From: Holdemania filiformis DSM 12042
Lineage (GTDB): Bacteria; Bacillota_I; Bacilli_A; Erysipelotrichales; Erysipelotrichaceae
Assembly: GCF_000157995.1 (NCBI RefSeq)
Contig: NZ_GG657556.1
Coordinates: 1-49,088, forward strand
DNA: 49,088 bases
Direction of reading: 5' to 3'
Shown here: positions 25,286 through 35,171 of the stretch, piece by piece
Layout of the letters: each line of letters begins with the position of its first letter
Numbering within the stretch: position 1 is the first letter of the stretch
Notes under the pieces: model-generated
Database searches by the model: none
Told to the model about the DNA's origin: nothing
The model's input: the letters and a program-made list of their open reading frames with translations, nothing else
Translations under genes and position numbers: made by a program

Positions 25286-25294
25286 TGGTATGAT
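25286..25294 (+). promoter_or_regulatory. Extended -10 promoter of the PfkB kinase unit
   Basis: TGGTATGAT, with no good -35 box at normal spacing. Confidence 0.4.
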
Positions 25295-25326
25295 AAAATC
25301 AACGGATCAATGAAAGGGGAAGGAAA

Positions 25327-26283
25327 ATGAAAACAACCTTGATTCTGGGCTCGACGGTGATCGATATGATCGTCCGGGTGCCGCATCTGCCGGTAACCCA
25401 GGAGGATATCAATACACGTTCCATGACGATGGCGCTGGGCGGTTGTTCCTATAATGCGGCGCGGATGCTGCGGCTGTTCCAGCTGCCGCTGTTTCACTGT
25501 TCGCCGACGGGCGACGGTGTTTTCGGCCAGCTGACCGAGAAACTTTTGAGGGAAGAAGGACTGTCGCCGGCGGTGCGGGTGAAAGGTCAGGATAACGGCT
25601 GCTGCCTGTGTTTGGTGGAGGACAGCGGCGAGCGCACGTTTTTATCAACCCATGGCGCGGAATATGGCTTTTGCGAAGAATGGCTGGCAGACCTCGATCC
25701 GGCGCAGCTGGACTATGTGTATGTTTGCGGAATTGAACTGGAGGAGCCGAGCGGACAGGCCATGTTGAAATGGCTGCGCGATCATCCCGGGCCGCAGGTT
25801 TTCTTCGCCCCGGGCGCGCGGCTGATGCATTTAGATGCATTCCACTGGCAGCAAATGGAAGCGTGCCGGCCGATCCTGCATTTGAATGAAGCGGAAGCGT
25901 GCTGGCTAAGCAAGACCGGAGAGATTGAAGAAGCCGCGAGAACGCTGCATGATCGGTTTGGTCAGGCTGTGATCATCACCCGGGGCGAACAGGGCGCGGT
26001 GTGCTGTTCAGCAGAGGGCAATGTCCAGGAACTTCCGGGTGTCGCGGCAGAGGTTGTCGATACGATCGGCGCCGGCGACTGCCATGCTGGAACGGTGCTG
26101 GCGGGACTGAAGCTGGGCTGGCCGTTGGCCATGGCGGTGGATCTGGCTAATGCGATGGCCGCCCGGGTTGTCGCCCGATCCTCTGCCCGTCTGGATGAAA
26201 CCGAATTCGATGCCGTGCTGAACACCTGGCGGAAAAACGCCGGAAAGGACTTGCCGGCGGAGGGAAAGTGCGGTATCCTGTAA
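25327..26283 (+). CDS. PfkB family carbohydrate kinase
   Basis: A 318-residue ribokinase-fold kinase. The N-terminal GGCSYNAARML (38-48) is the substrate-binding Gly-rich motif, and DTIGAGDCHAG (245-255, catalytic base Asp251) is PfkB signature 2. LNEAEACWL is the family's NxxE metal motif. Substrates in the family include ribose, fructose phosphates, KDG and nucleosides; nothing here picks one. It lies 27 bases before the S9 peptidase gene, probably in one operon. GGGGAAGG precedes the ATG. Confidence 0.9.
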   Translation: MKTTLILGSTVIDMIVRVPHLPVTQEDINTRSMTMALGGCSYNAARMLRLFQLPLFHCSPTGDGVFGQLTEKLLREEGLSPAVRVKGQDNGCCLCLVEDSGERTFLSTHGAEYGFCEEWLADLDPAQLDYVYVCGIELEEPSGQAMLKWLRDHPGPQVFFAPGARLMHLDAFHWQQMEACRPILHLNEAEACWLSKTGEIEEAARTLHDRFGQAVIITRGEQGAVCCSAEGNVQELPGVAAEVVDTIGAGDCHAGTVLAGLKLGWPLAMAVDLANAMAARVVARSSARLDETEFDAVLNTWRKNAGKDLPAEGKCGIL

Positions 26284-26310
26284 CCAATTCATAGTAAGGT
26301 GGGAAACAAC

Positions 26311-28269
26311 ATGGAAAGAATACAAATTCAAGACTTAACCGACTACCATTTCGTACACAGCCTGGCGGCCTCCAAAACGCATATCCTGTGCTTGCAAACG
26401 CAGATGGACAAGGCGGAAAATGGCTACCGCACCAATTTGATGGAACTGGAGCCGGCGACGATGCAGCTGAAGCCGCTGATCAGCGACGGCAAGGTTTCGT
26501 CATTCTGCTTTGAGGATGACAACACGGTGCTGTTCGCGGCGGAGCGCAAGCCGCAGGATAAACCGGAACCGTATGAACAGAAAACCGTTTATTACCGGCT
26601 ATCCCTGAATCAGGGCGAAGCCCGGAAAGCGTTTGAAGTTCCCTACGCCGTCCTGCAGATGACGCCGGTAGCGGACAGCGATTGGGTGGTTTTGAAGATT
26701 CAGGAAAATTTACATACTTTAGATCCCCAGACGACATCCAAGGAAGAACTGGACGACGCGCAGGATTATGTGATTCTGCATGAAGTCCCGTTTGTTGCCA
26801 ACGGCGCCGGATTCATCGATTCAGACCGCTGCGGCTGCCTGCTCTGGAACAAACGCACAGGTCAGCATCAGCGGATCACGCCGGAGGGCTATGATTGCGG
26901 CCGGGTGATCGTCAGCGGTCAGCGGATATTCTATACGGGAAAGAACTGGCGGGATGTGCAGCCGAAAACATCGGAGCTGGTCTGTTATGATCTTGAAACG
27001 CACACCTCGCGCACGCTAGTGCCGCAGGGAGCACTGCGGATCGGCGCGATCGCCGCGGAAAACGATGTGCTGATGTTGATGGCAACCGATATGCAGGCCT
27101 ATGGCAACGGTACGAGCTGTGATTTCTACCGCTGCGATGTTGCGAGCGGGGAAGTCCGTAAGGTACTGGATTACGAATATTCCATCGGCAGCTGCGTTAA
27201 CAGCGACGTCCGCTATGGATCAGGAAAAACGTTCATGATGAAAGATGATGTGCTTTATTTTACATCCACGATCGGGTATCGTACGGAACTGATGCGGCTG
27301 CAGGGAGATCGCTTGGAAAAAGCAGTCGCGTTCAACGGCGCCGTCAGCGGCTTTGATCTGACGGAATCCGGATATGTGTTCTGCGCGATGGAACCAGGCC
27401 GGCTACAGGAAGTCTATACGGCAGACGAATCGGGAACGCTGAAAGGGCGCACGCAGATCAGCGAGCAAGACCTCCAAAACAAGGCTGTTCAGCCTGTTGA
27501 GTACGCCGGTTTTGTCAATTCCGCGGGTCAGACGATCGATGGCTGGCTGATCAAACCTGTCGGTTGGCAGCCGGATCAGAAATATCCGGCGATCCTGGAC
27601 ATTCACGGCGGTCCGCGCACGACGTATGGCGAACTGTTGATCCACGAAATGCAGGTCTGGGCAAGCGCGGGCTATTATGTCTTTTTCTGCAACCATCGCG
27701 GATCCGACGGCTATGGCGACGCCTTTGCGGATCTGCGTCTGAAATATGGAACGATCGATTATGAAGATATTATGGAATTTACGGATCACATCCTGGCACA
27801 GAACCCGCAGATCGATCCGCTGCGGCTGGGCGTTACCGGGGGCAGCTATGGCGGCTACATGACCAACTGGATCATCACGCATACGCACCGCTTCGCCGCG
27901 GCCGCCAGTCAGCGCAGCATCTCCAACTGGATCAGCGATTACGGAACCTCCGGGATCAGCTATGACGACGATCTGCATGACGGCGGCAAACCGTGGAATC
28001 ACATGGAAAAAATGTGGGATCACTCGCCGTTGAAATACGCGGATTTCTGCACAACGCCGACGTTGTTTATTCATTCCTTTGAGGACTATACCTGCGCTGT
28101 ATCGCAAGCGATGGAAATGTTTACGGCCTTCAAGGTGCTGAACGTCGAAGCCCGCGCCTGCTTGTTCAAGGGGGAAAACCACGAGCTGTCCCGCAGCGGC
28201 AAACCACTGCACCGCTTTAAGCGTCTGCGCGAGATCACCGGCTGGATGAATCAGCATTGTCAGAAATAA
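26311..28269 (+). CDS. S9 family serine peptidase (acylaminoacyl-peptidase-like)
   Basis: A 652-residue prolyl-oligopeptidase family enzyme. The first ~400 residues form the beta-propeller; the C-terminal alpha/beta-hydrolase has the oxyanion region DIHGGPRTTYGE, nucleophile Ser512 in GGSYGG, Asp592 (HSFEDYTC) and His624 (GENHELSR). It is cytosolic, with no signal peptide, and would release amino acids or short peptides. The ATG at 26311 (AAGGTGG eight bases upstream) is preferred over GTG 26299, which overlaps that binding site. Confidence 0.93.
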   Translation: MERIQIQDLTDYHFVHSLAASKTHILCLQTQMDKAENGYRTNLMELEPATMQLKPLISDGKVSSFCFEDDNTVLFAAERKPQDKPEPYEQKTVYYRLSLNQGEARKAFEVPYAVLQMTPVADSDWVVLKIQENLHTLDPQTTSKEELDDAQDYVILHEVPFVANGAGFIDSDRCGCLLWNKRTGQHQRITPEGYDCGRVIVSGQRIFYTGKNWRDVQPKTSELVCYDLETHTSRTLVPQGALRIGAIAAENDVLMLMATDMQAYGNGTSCDFYRCDVASGEVRKVLDYEYSIGSCVNSDVRYGSGKTFMMKDDVLYFTSTIGYRTELMRLQGDRLEKAVAFNGAVSGFDLTESGYVFCAMEPGRLQEVYTADESGTLKGRTQISEQDLQNKAVQPVEYAGFVNSAGQTIDGWLIKPVGWQPDQKYPAILDIHGGPRTTYGELLIHEMQVWASAGYYVFFCNHRGSDGYGDAFADLRLKYGTIDYEDIMEFTDHILAQNPQIDPLRLGVTGGSYGGYMTNWIITHTHRFAAAASQRSISNWISDYGTSGISYDDDLHDGGKPWNHMEKMWDHSPLKYADFCTTPTLFIHSFEDYTCAVSQAMEMFTAFKVLNVEARACLFKGENHELSRSGKPLHRFKRLREITGWMNQHCQK

Positions 28270-28326
28270 AGTTGGAAGAATATCAGAAATCCGTATCGTT
28301 GGATTGAAAGACAGGTTTGGATTTTT

Positions 28327-28373
28327 AACGGCTTGAAAGTCGCTGCGGCGCAGTGGTGTTCAAGCCGTTTTTC
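28327..28373 (+). terminator. Terminator of the S9 peptidase gene
   Basis: AACGGCTTGAA (28327-28337)/TTCAAGCCGTT (28359-28369) with an inner CTGC/GCAG stem, followed by TTTTTCC. Confidence 0.8.
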
Positions 28374-28376
28374 CTG

Positions 28377-28416
28377 TATAATGAAGAACACCGGACAGCC
28401 GGCCAAGGCCGGCTGT
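28377..28416 (+). promoter_or_regulatory. rmuC promoter -10 and 5'-UTR hairpin
   Basis: TATAAT (28377-28382) lies directly after the upstream terminator. About 13 bases later is a perfect 10-bp inverted repeat ACAGCCGGCC-AA-GGCCGGCTGT (28395-28416), which would sit near the 5' end of the mRNA. It has no T-run. It could stabilise the message or be a DNA-binding site. Confidence 0.5.
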
Positions 28417-28442
28417 TGGCATGAGAAAGCGGGGATAAACGA

Positions 28443-29927
28443 ATGGAAACAGGAATTTTAATTCTGACGGCAATCGCCGCCGGCGCCGCGTTGTTTTGTC
28501 TGTTTCAGATGATGGCCGTCAACCGGCGGCTGGCCAGACTTGAAGCGCAGGATTTCAATAAAAAGCTGAGTACGCTGCAGGCGACGCTGGCGGAACAGGA
28601 CCGGCAGAGCCGGCAGGAAATTGTCGACGGGGCACAGAACGCCGTGCGGTTAGTCGGCGAAATGCTGAGCGCCAATCAACAGACCGCATTTCAGGCGGAA
28701 AGCCAGAAGCTCGACGCCATGAATCACAGCGTTTTGCAGCAGCAGGCAGCCCAGCGTGAAATGCTGCAGTCCTTAAGCGCGCTGTTAAGCTCCAATCAGC
28801 AACAAATCTCGGAGCTGCAGAGCCGGAAATTCTCCGAGATCAGCCAGTCGCTGTCGGAAAAGCAGAATACGCTCAACACAGCGATGGCCAATCAGTTCAG
28901 CGTGTTGGAAAACCGCTTGAAAACCTTTGAAACCGGGAACGAGCAGAAACTGGAAAACATGCGTCAGACGATTGAAAAACAACTGGCCGCGATCCAGCAG
29001 GACAATAACCGGAAACTGGATGAAATGCGGCAGACTGTCGATGAAAAGCTGCAGAAGACGCTGGAGGACAAGATGACGCAGTCGTTCCAGCTCGTTAACG
29101 ATCGTTTGGAACAGGTCTATAAGGGATTGGGCGAAATGCAGACGCTGGCCGTCGGCGTCGGCGATCTGAAAAAAGTGCTGTCCAACGTCAAGACCCGCGG
29201 CATCGTCGGGGAAATCCAGCTGGGCGCGATCCTGGAAGAAATTCTGTCCTCGGAACAATACGCAACCAACGTCGCGACAGTGCCGGGAAGCAAGAACGTC
29301 GTCGAGTTTGCGATCAAGCTGCCGGGGGAGGACGATCAGCCGGTATGGCTGCCGATCGACTCCAAATTCCCGGCCGACGCCTATTCCAACCTGCAGGATG
29401 CCTACGATTCCGGCAGTCAGGAAGCCGTGACGCAGGCTGTCAACGTGCTGTCGCAGCGAATCCGTTCCTTTGCCAAGGATATTCACGATAAATATATCGA
29501 ACCGCCCTACACAACCGATTTTGCGATTTTGTTTCTGCCGTTTGAAGGCCTGTACGCCGAAGTCGTCAACCGCGGCTTAGTCGAAACGCTGCAGCGGGAT
29601 TACCGCATCAACATCGCCGGACCAAGCACGATGGCAGCGCTGCTCAACAGTCTGCAGATGGGCTTCAGAACGCTGGCGATCCAGAAGCGCAGCAGCGAGG
29701 TCTGGACGATCCTGGGTGCGGTGAAAACAGAATTTGATAAGTTCCACGACGTACTGGCGATGACCCAGCAGCGGCTGGATCAGGCGAATAAAGAACTCGA
29801 TAAGCTCGTCGGCACACGCACGCGGATGATTCAGCGCAAGCTGAAGGCGGTCGACAAGCTCGATCCGGCTCAGTCAGCCCAGCTGCTGGAAACCGCGGCT
29901 GAGGATGACAGTCCGGTCGAAGTGTAA
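28443..29927 (+). CDS. rmuC: DNA recombination protein RmuC
   Basis: A 494-residue RmuC-family protein. One N-terminal membrane helix (about 4-25) is followed by a long Gln/Glu-rich coiled coil (about 30-235) and the RmuC nuclease-like core (about 245-450). Core landmarks are VGEIQLGAILEEIL, DSKFPADAYSNL and FLPFEGLYAEVV. RmuC limits rearrangements between inverted repeats in E. coli; the fold belongs to the restriction-endonuclease-like clan. It is monocistronic. Confidence 0.95.
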   Translation: METGILILTAIAAGAALFCLFQMMAVNRRLARLEAQDFNKKLSTLQATLAEQDRQSRQEIVDGAQNAVRLVGEMLSANQQTAFQAESQKLDAMNHSVLQQQAAQREMLQSLSALLSSNQQQISELQSRKFSEISQSLSEKQNTLNTAMANQFSVLENRLKTFETGNEQKLENMRQTIEKQLAAIQQDNNRKLDEMRQTVDEKLQKTLEDKMTQSFQLVNDRLEQVYKGLGEMQTLAVGVGDLKKVLSNVKTRGIVGEIQLGAILEEILSSEQYATNVATVPGSKNVVEFAIKLPGEDDQPVWLPIDSKFPADAYSNLQDAYDSGSQEAVTQAVNVLSQRIRSFAKDIHDKYIEPPYTTDFAILFLPFEGLYAEVVNRGLVETLQRDYRINIAGPSTMAALLNSLQMGFRTLAIQKRSSEVWTILGAVKTEFDKFHDVLAMTQQRLDQANKELDKLVGTRTRMIQRKLKAVDKLDPAQSAQLLETAAEDDSPVEV

Positions 29928-30373
29928 GCTTTTGATGAACTGACAAGGCGGATAAGAATCGCGGGGAGCGCAGGAGCCGCGATCAGTTGATTCATAAAAT
30001 CTGTGCAGAGATCATAGGGAAAATCGTTTTTTGAAGAAGCACGGAAATTCGAATTGAATTCCCCGGCTTCTTTTTTTAGCGTTGACCGATGTTGGTTTTC
30101 TCTTGTTTTCCAAGCTATCCTCCGTTATGTTCCTAAATTGTGAACTCTGTTGATCAAAGTCCCTTTATGGTATGCTAAAAAAGACAAAATTGGAATTGAT
30201 GAAATACCAGAAAGATCGGAGACTCACTAATAGGGAAAAGCGGATTTTGGGAATCAGAAATTTTTATTTTTGATAGTCCATATCTGATTCAATTTAGATC
30301 ATATCAGAAAAAAGAATACGCTGCCTGGTCTGATTTGAAAGCAGAAGGCAGCTAAAAGGGAGATGGGGAAACG
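29928..30373. other. Intergenic region before the solute-binding protein gene
   Basis: It contains the rmuC-side terminator (30034-30077), a possible promoter with TGG-TATGCT (-10 at 30171-30176), a TCTGAT/ATCAGA inverted repeat (30283-30308) and a perfect GCTGCCT/AGGCAGC hairpin (30320-30352) just before the ribosome binding site. A 24-codon frame from 30198 has no convincing binding site. Confidence 0.45.
30034..30077 (+). terminator. Terminator downstream of rmuC
   Basis: AAGAAGC/GCTTCTT arms with an inner GAATTC-containing stem, followed by seven T. Confidence 0.75.
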
Positions 30374-31651
30374 ATGCGGCGAAAAAACAAAGGACATTCG
30401 TTGGGCGTCTGGGCTCTTGTCTTATTTATCATTACAGGCTGCGCAGGGCCTGCCAATCCGGTCATCATTCTGCCTTCCAATGAAGAATCGAGGGTATCGC
30501 TGACCTACTTCGGCAATAAATACGAACCGGAAAACGTGCAGGTGATCGAAGAAATCATCTCGCAGTTCATGCTGGAAAATCCGGATATCCGCGTCGCTTA
30601 CGAAAGTCTTAAAGGCTCGGCGTATTATGAGGCGCTGCTCAAACGCATGGCTAACGGCAAGGGCGACGATGTGTTTATGATCAATCATGACACTGAACTG
30701 ATCTTAGCCTCCCAGGGACAGCTCGCCGATCTCTCCGGCCTGGCGACCATAGAAAACTACACGGATGAAATGTTGAGTCAAATGCGGGAACAAGAGCATA
30801 TCTATTGGGTGCCGACGACAGTCTCTGTGTTTGGTCTTTACTGTAATCTTGATCTGCTGCAAAAACACCATCAAAATGTGCCGGAAACCTTGGCTCAATG
30901 GGAAGCGGTCTGCGATTACTTTGTCAGTCAGGAAATCACACCGGTAATCGCGAATAACGATATATCCCTGAAGACGGTCGCGATCGGTATCGGACTGGCA
31001 GCGCTCTATCAGACCCGGCAGCAGGCGGACTACTTTGAACAGGTGAATCTGGGATCCGCAACCTTAAGCGAAAAGCTGAGGCCGGGTTTTGCGTATGTCG
31101 AAGCGATGATCGCCAACGGCTATCTGGATCCGGAAGCCACGTTGGCGACACAGAAGACCTCCGACGATCTGGAGCTTTTTGCGAACGGACAGACACCATT
31201 TCTGTTGACCGGCGCCTGGGCTGCAGGACGGCTGGCGCAGAAGAACCCGGATTTTGCGTTTTCTGTCGTTCCCTATCCGCTGCTGGAGGACGGCAGCTTT
31301 GCGGTAATCAATGCCGACACCCGGCTGAGCGTCAATGCTGACAGTCCGCATCGCGAAGAAGCGCTGCGTTTCGTAGAGTTTTTTACCCGCCCGGAGAACA
31401 TTCAAAAGTTCGCCGATCAGCAGGCTTCGTTCAGTCCGTTAAAAAACGGCGGTCATTCCACGCTGACGCAGATTCAGCCGCTGATTCCGGCGTATGCGGA
31501 CGGACGAGTTGTGATCGGCTCGGATTCCCTGCTGGATAAACCGATCTGGGAATTGACCGCGAAAGCCGTCGTCCGCCTGCTTCAAGGCGAAGCTCTGGAT
31601 CAGGTCATGGAACAGCTGGACGCGGACGCTGAACAAGAGGAACAATCATGA
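30374..31651 (+). CDS. Extracellular solute-binding lipoprotein (family 1)
   Basis: A 425-residue sugar-type ABC binding protein. The signal peptide ends in ITGC (Cys23), so it is lipid-anchored outside. VSLTYFGNKYEPENVQVIEEIISQF-like and LTGAWAAGRL segments fit the SBP family 1 fold, with a late NKP/FFTRPENIQKFADQQ helix. No permease or ATPase gene is next to it. The next gene, a hybrid histidine kinase, overlaps it by four bases (ATGA). This arrangement suggests that the binding protein presents a ligand to the kinase's outer sensor domain; that is inference. Confidence 0.88.
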   Translation: MRRKNKGHSLGVWALVLFIITGCAGPANPVIILPSNEESRVSLTYFGNKYEPENVQVIEEIISQFMLENPDIRVAYESLKGSAYYEALLKRMANGKGDDVFMINHDTELILASQGQLADLSGLATIENYTDEMLSQMREQEHIYWVPTTVSVFGLYCNLDLLQKHHQNVPETLAQWEAVCDYFVSQEITPVIANNDISLKTVAIGIGLAALYQTRQQADYFEQVNLGSATLSEKLRPGFAYVEAMIANGYLDPEATLATQKTSDDLELFANGQTPFLLTGAWAAGRLAQKNPDFAFSVVPYPLLEDGSFAVINADTRLSVNADSPHREEALRFVEFFTRPENIQKFADQQASFSPLKNGGHSTLTQIQPLIPAYADGRVVIGSDSLLDKPIWELTAKAVVRLLQGEALDQVMEQLDADAEQEEQS

Positions 31652-34600
31652 AGAAACTTGTACGCAATACCCGCCGCACCGTCACAGTAGGGGCAGCAGC
31701 GCTGGCGCTGGCGCTCTGCCTGTTGACGACACACTTTATTAGCAATGTGAAAACCCAGCTGTGGCAGCAGTCGATCAATACGATTTTAGAATCGACGCGT
31801 CAGGGCCGGAGTACGCTGGCTGTGCAGTTAGACGAAAATTATGCGGATCTGCGGAACATCGCCGGACGTCTGGCAGACTATCCGGCATCCGATTCTGCCG
31901 CTCTCGACACGCTGCTTCGTGAAATCAACACGCTGGAAAGCAGCGTCCATCTGATTTTCGGCGAACAAGTCTGCCTGCCGTCAGACCAGCCCTGTGATCA
32001 GCAGGCGCTCGCGCAGCTGGATCCCCATGGCGGCGATCAGGCCGTGATCGATCCGCACATCAGCAGCGTGACCGGCATGGATGTATTCGACTTAGTGCTC
32101 GAAGTTGATTTTTCAGATGACCAAAAGGGGTATTTGATAAAGGAGTTTGAAGTCCGCAGCATTGTCGATACGTTTACGCTGTCCTTCTATAACGACGCCG
32201 GGTTTTCGTATGTCGTCGACGCGGACGGCGATGTCCTGATCCGTTCTCCGCATCCGCGAAGCAACAAAACGGTGCAGAATTTATTGGATATGCTTTCTTC
32301 CCAAAGCAATGATTCCCAAGCTCTGGCTTTATTTGCGGATTCACTGAAGTCCGCAGAAACCGGCTGGGCAATTTTTACCTATGAAGGCGAACGCACGGTG
32401 TTCTGTTTTACGCCGGTCGGGCTGCACTCGGATTGGGCGTTAATTTCAATAATTCCGGAAGCTGCCGTCAATGCTCAGACTCACGCGCTGCTAAGACAGT
32501 CGCTGGCTTTGGTGGCTTCGGCAGTTCTGGGGATCAGCGCGCTGGTTCTGCTTTATCTGCGCCACATGACCAAGACGCAGCGCCGTCTGACGCATCAAAC
32601 CAATTATATCAGTCATCTTTATAACGCGCTGCCGGAAGCGGTCGCGTTAATCTCCACCACTCAGCCTTATCGCCTGCTTCAGCTCAACCGGGAAGGCTGG
32701 CGGCTGATGGGCTATACGCTGGAAAATTCAGACGAAGTTCTCAATCTTGACCTGCGGGCTTCGATGCCTAAATTGGATTACGAACACTTTGCCGGACAAA
32801 TTGAAGCGGCGATTTGCAGCGGGGAAAAAATCAACCTTGTCGAGATGATGAAGAATAGGGACGGCAGTGTGTTCTGGACCTCGGGGATTATTGAAAAAAC
32901 GCTGGATGAAAACGGCGAACCGGTGCTGATCTACGCGTTTCACGACATCACCAAGGAAAAGCAGGCGGAAGAAGCAGAAAAACAAAGAACGCTGCAGGAG
33001 CGGCTGACGCTGGTCAGCGCGCTGTCCAACGCCTATCCTGTGATCATCAGCCTGAATCTGACGCAGGACCAGGTGCAGTTCGTCTATGTCCGGCCGGGAT
33101 TGATGATACGGCTGGGCGAACAAGAAACTTACAGCCAGTTATACGCTGAACTGGAAGCGTCCATTGATCTGGAATTCAGGCAGGATTATCGCCAATTTCA
33201 GCTGAATGCGTTGCAGGAGGCGTTTGCCGGCGGAATCGGCGAGGTTGTGCTGGAGATGAAAATGAAGCTGACCGACGAGCAGCTTCACTGGACGACGACG
33301 CAGATCATCCATGTCAATAACCCGTATTCCGAAGATCAGCTGGCAATTTTAATTTCCCGCCGGACCGATGAACAGCGTTTAAAAGCGGAGCGCCAGCAGG
33401 AGATACTGAAAACCGCCTTGGAGAACGCGACTGCGGCCAGCGCCGCAAAGAGTCAGTTCCTGTCCAATATGAGCCACGATATCCGAACGCCGATGAATGC
33501 CATCGTCGGCATGACCGCAATTGCCGGTGCGCATCTCAACGATCCGGAACGCGTCCAGGCCTGTCTGCGCAAAATCAGTCTTTCCAGCAAGCATTTGTTA
33601 AGCTTGATCAACGATATTCTCGACATGTCGAAAATTGAGAGCGGCAAGCTGACGATAGCGCAGGAACCATTTAATTTTGCCGAGCTGATCACCGAGGTTG
33701 TCGAGCTGGTCCGGCCGCAGGCAGAAGAAAAAAATCAGATCTTTGAGTTCCAGCCGGAGCGGCTGGAGAAGGAAGGGGTCGTTGGCGATCCGCTGCGGAT
33801 CCGTCAGGTGTGTATTAATATTTTAAGCAACGCTGTGAAGTATACGCCCGAAGGCGGCACGATTACCTTGGAAATCAGTCAGCGTTCCAGCTTATATAAA
33901 GGGTGTCAGAATTTTGTGTTCCGGTGTGCGGATACCGGAATCGGGATGGAGCCGGAGTTCATGACGCGTCTGTTTCAGCCCTTTGAACGTTCGGATCACC
34001 CGCAGGCCCGGAATGAAAATGGAACTGGATTGGGCATGGCGATCACAAAAAATCTCGTTGATCTGATGAACGGCGAGATTCAGGTCACAAGCACGGCAGG
34101 ACAGGGTTCGGTCTTCACTGTAATTCTTCCCTTTACCGCTGCAAAGTCAAACCGAAGAACAAATTCCTGCCAGCTGGCAGAGCGCGCACATTCTGGTCGT
34201 GGACGATGATCCGAAGATCGGCGAGGAAGCCGGAGAATTGATGACGGCGCTGGGGCTGCGCTGCGATTACCGCGACAAGGGGGAAGCGGCGTTGGACGCC
34301 GCGGAACAGGCACAGTGCGCAAAGGATCCGTACCGGCTGATCGTGATCGACTGGAAAATGCCGGGGCTGAGCGGACTGGAAACCGTTCAGGCCTTGCGGC
34401 AAAAACTGGGCGCCCAGCCTGAAATTGTCATTCTTTCAGCCTACGACTGGTCGGATATCGAAGAACAGGCACGGCAAAGCGGCGTCAGCGGCTTTTTGAC
34501 CAAACCGTTCTACCGTTTCAAAATCTGCCGCCTGCTTAACGAATTGGAGGACGAACGGCGTGAGCCGGCTGAGGTAAAGCCGGTGATCACGGATTTCAGC

Positions 34601-35011
34601 GGATGCCGCCTGCTTCTGGCCGAGGATAACGAGATCAACCGCGAGATCGCCCGGGAAATGATTGCCAGTCTGATCACCGTTCAACTCGACGAAGTGGCCG
34701 ACGGTCAGGCTGCGGTGGACCGGATCGCGGCCAGTCCCGAGGGGTATTACAATCTGGTGCTGATGGATATTCAGATGCCGCGCTTAAACGGCTACGAGGC
34801 GACCCGTCAGATCCGAAAGCTCAACCGCCGCGATAGTAAAACGCTGCCAATCGTCGCAATGACCGCGAACGCCTTTGAAGAAGACGTGCGGCTGGCGATG
34901 CAGGCCGGGATGAACGCCCATTTTGCCAAGCCGATCGACATGGACCGGCTCGCGGAGATCCTGCGCCGGTTTCTCTCAAACGAAAATTCGGATGAGAATC
35001 TGCCGGAATAA
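31648..35011 (+). pseudogene. Hybrid histidine kinase with two receiver domains, frameshifted near 34138
   Basis: The first frame (31648-34209) encodes TM1 (about 13-33), a ~245-residue extracellular sensor, TM2 (about 281-305), a PAS domain (about 320-445), HisKA with His610 (NMSHDIRTPMNAI) and an HATPase domain (GTGLGMAITKNLVDLMNG). It then ends in a nonsense tail. A second frame continues as ASWQSAHILVVDDDP and encodes two receiver domains, with phospho-acceptors in VIDWKMP and LMDIQMP, to 35011. Removing one G at 34138 joins PFT to LQSQTEEQIPASWQ and gives about 1120 residues. The GTG at 34199 would be a poor start: no binding site, and it would delete the first receiver strand. No output DNA-binding domain is present. 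Confidence 0.85.
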
Positions 35012-35101
35012 TAATTGATGTTCTTTTCCACGTCCCGCCTTCGGGTGGGATTTTACTTTGCTGGAAAGGCTTGGAAATTGATAAATTCATGCGTTTGTCA
35101 A

Positions 35102-35154
35102 TTGTATTTTCGCAGGGAAAGGAATACAATAGCGAAGTGACCGACCAGTCGGTC
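35102..35154 (+). promoter_or_regulatory. Promoter and TetR-type operator of the RND pump operon
   Basis: TTGTAT (35102-35107), a 17-base spacer and TACAAT (35125-35130) are followed by GACCGAC-CA-GTCGGTC (35139-35154), a perfect 7-bp inverted repeat over the expected start site. This is the sequence type often bound by TetR-family efflux regulators. The regulator gene is last in the operon, suggesting autorepression. Confidence 0.75.
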
Positions 35155-35171
35155 GGAAAAAGGAGAGGCCT

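Noticed and set aside
34199-35011. Independent response-regulator gene starting at GTG 34199
   Set aside because: No ribosome binding site, and the first receiver strand (AHILVV) lies upstream in the same frame; a frameshift fits better.
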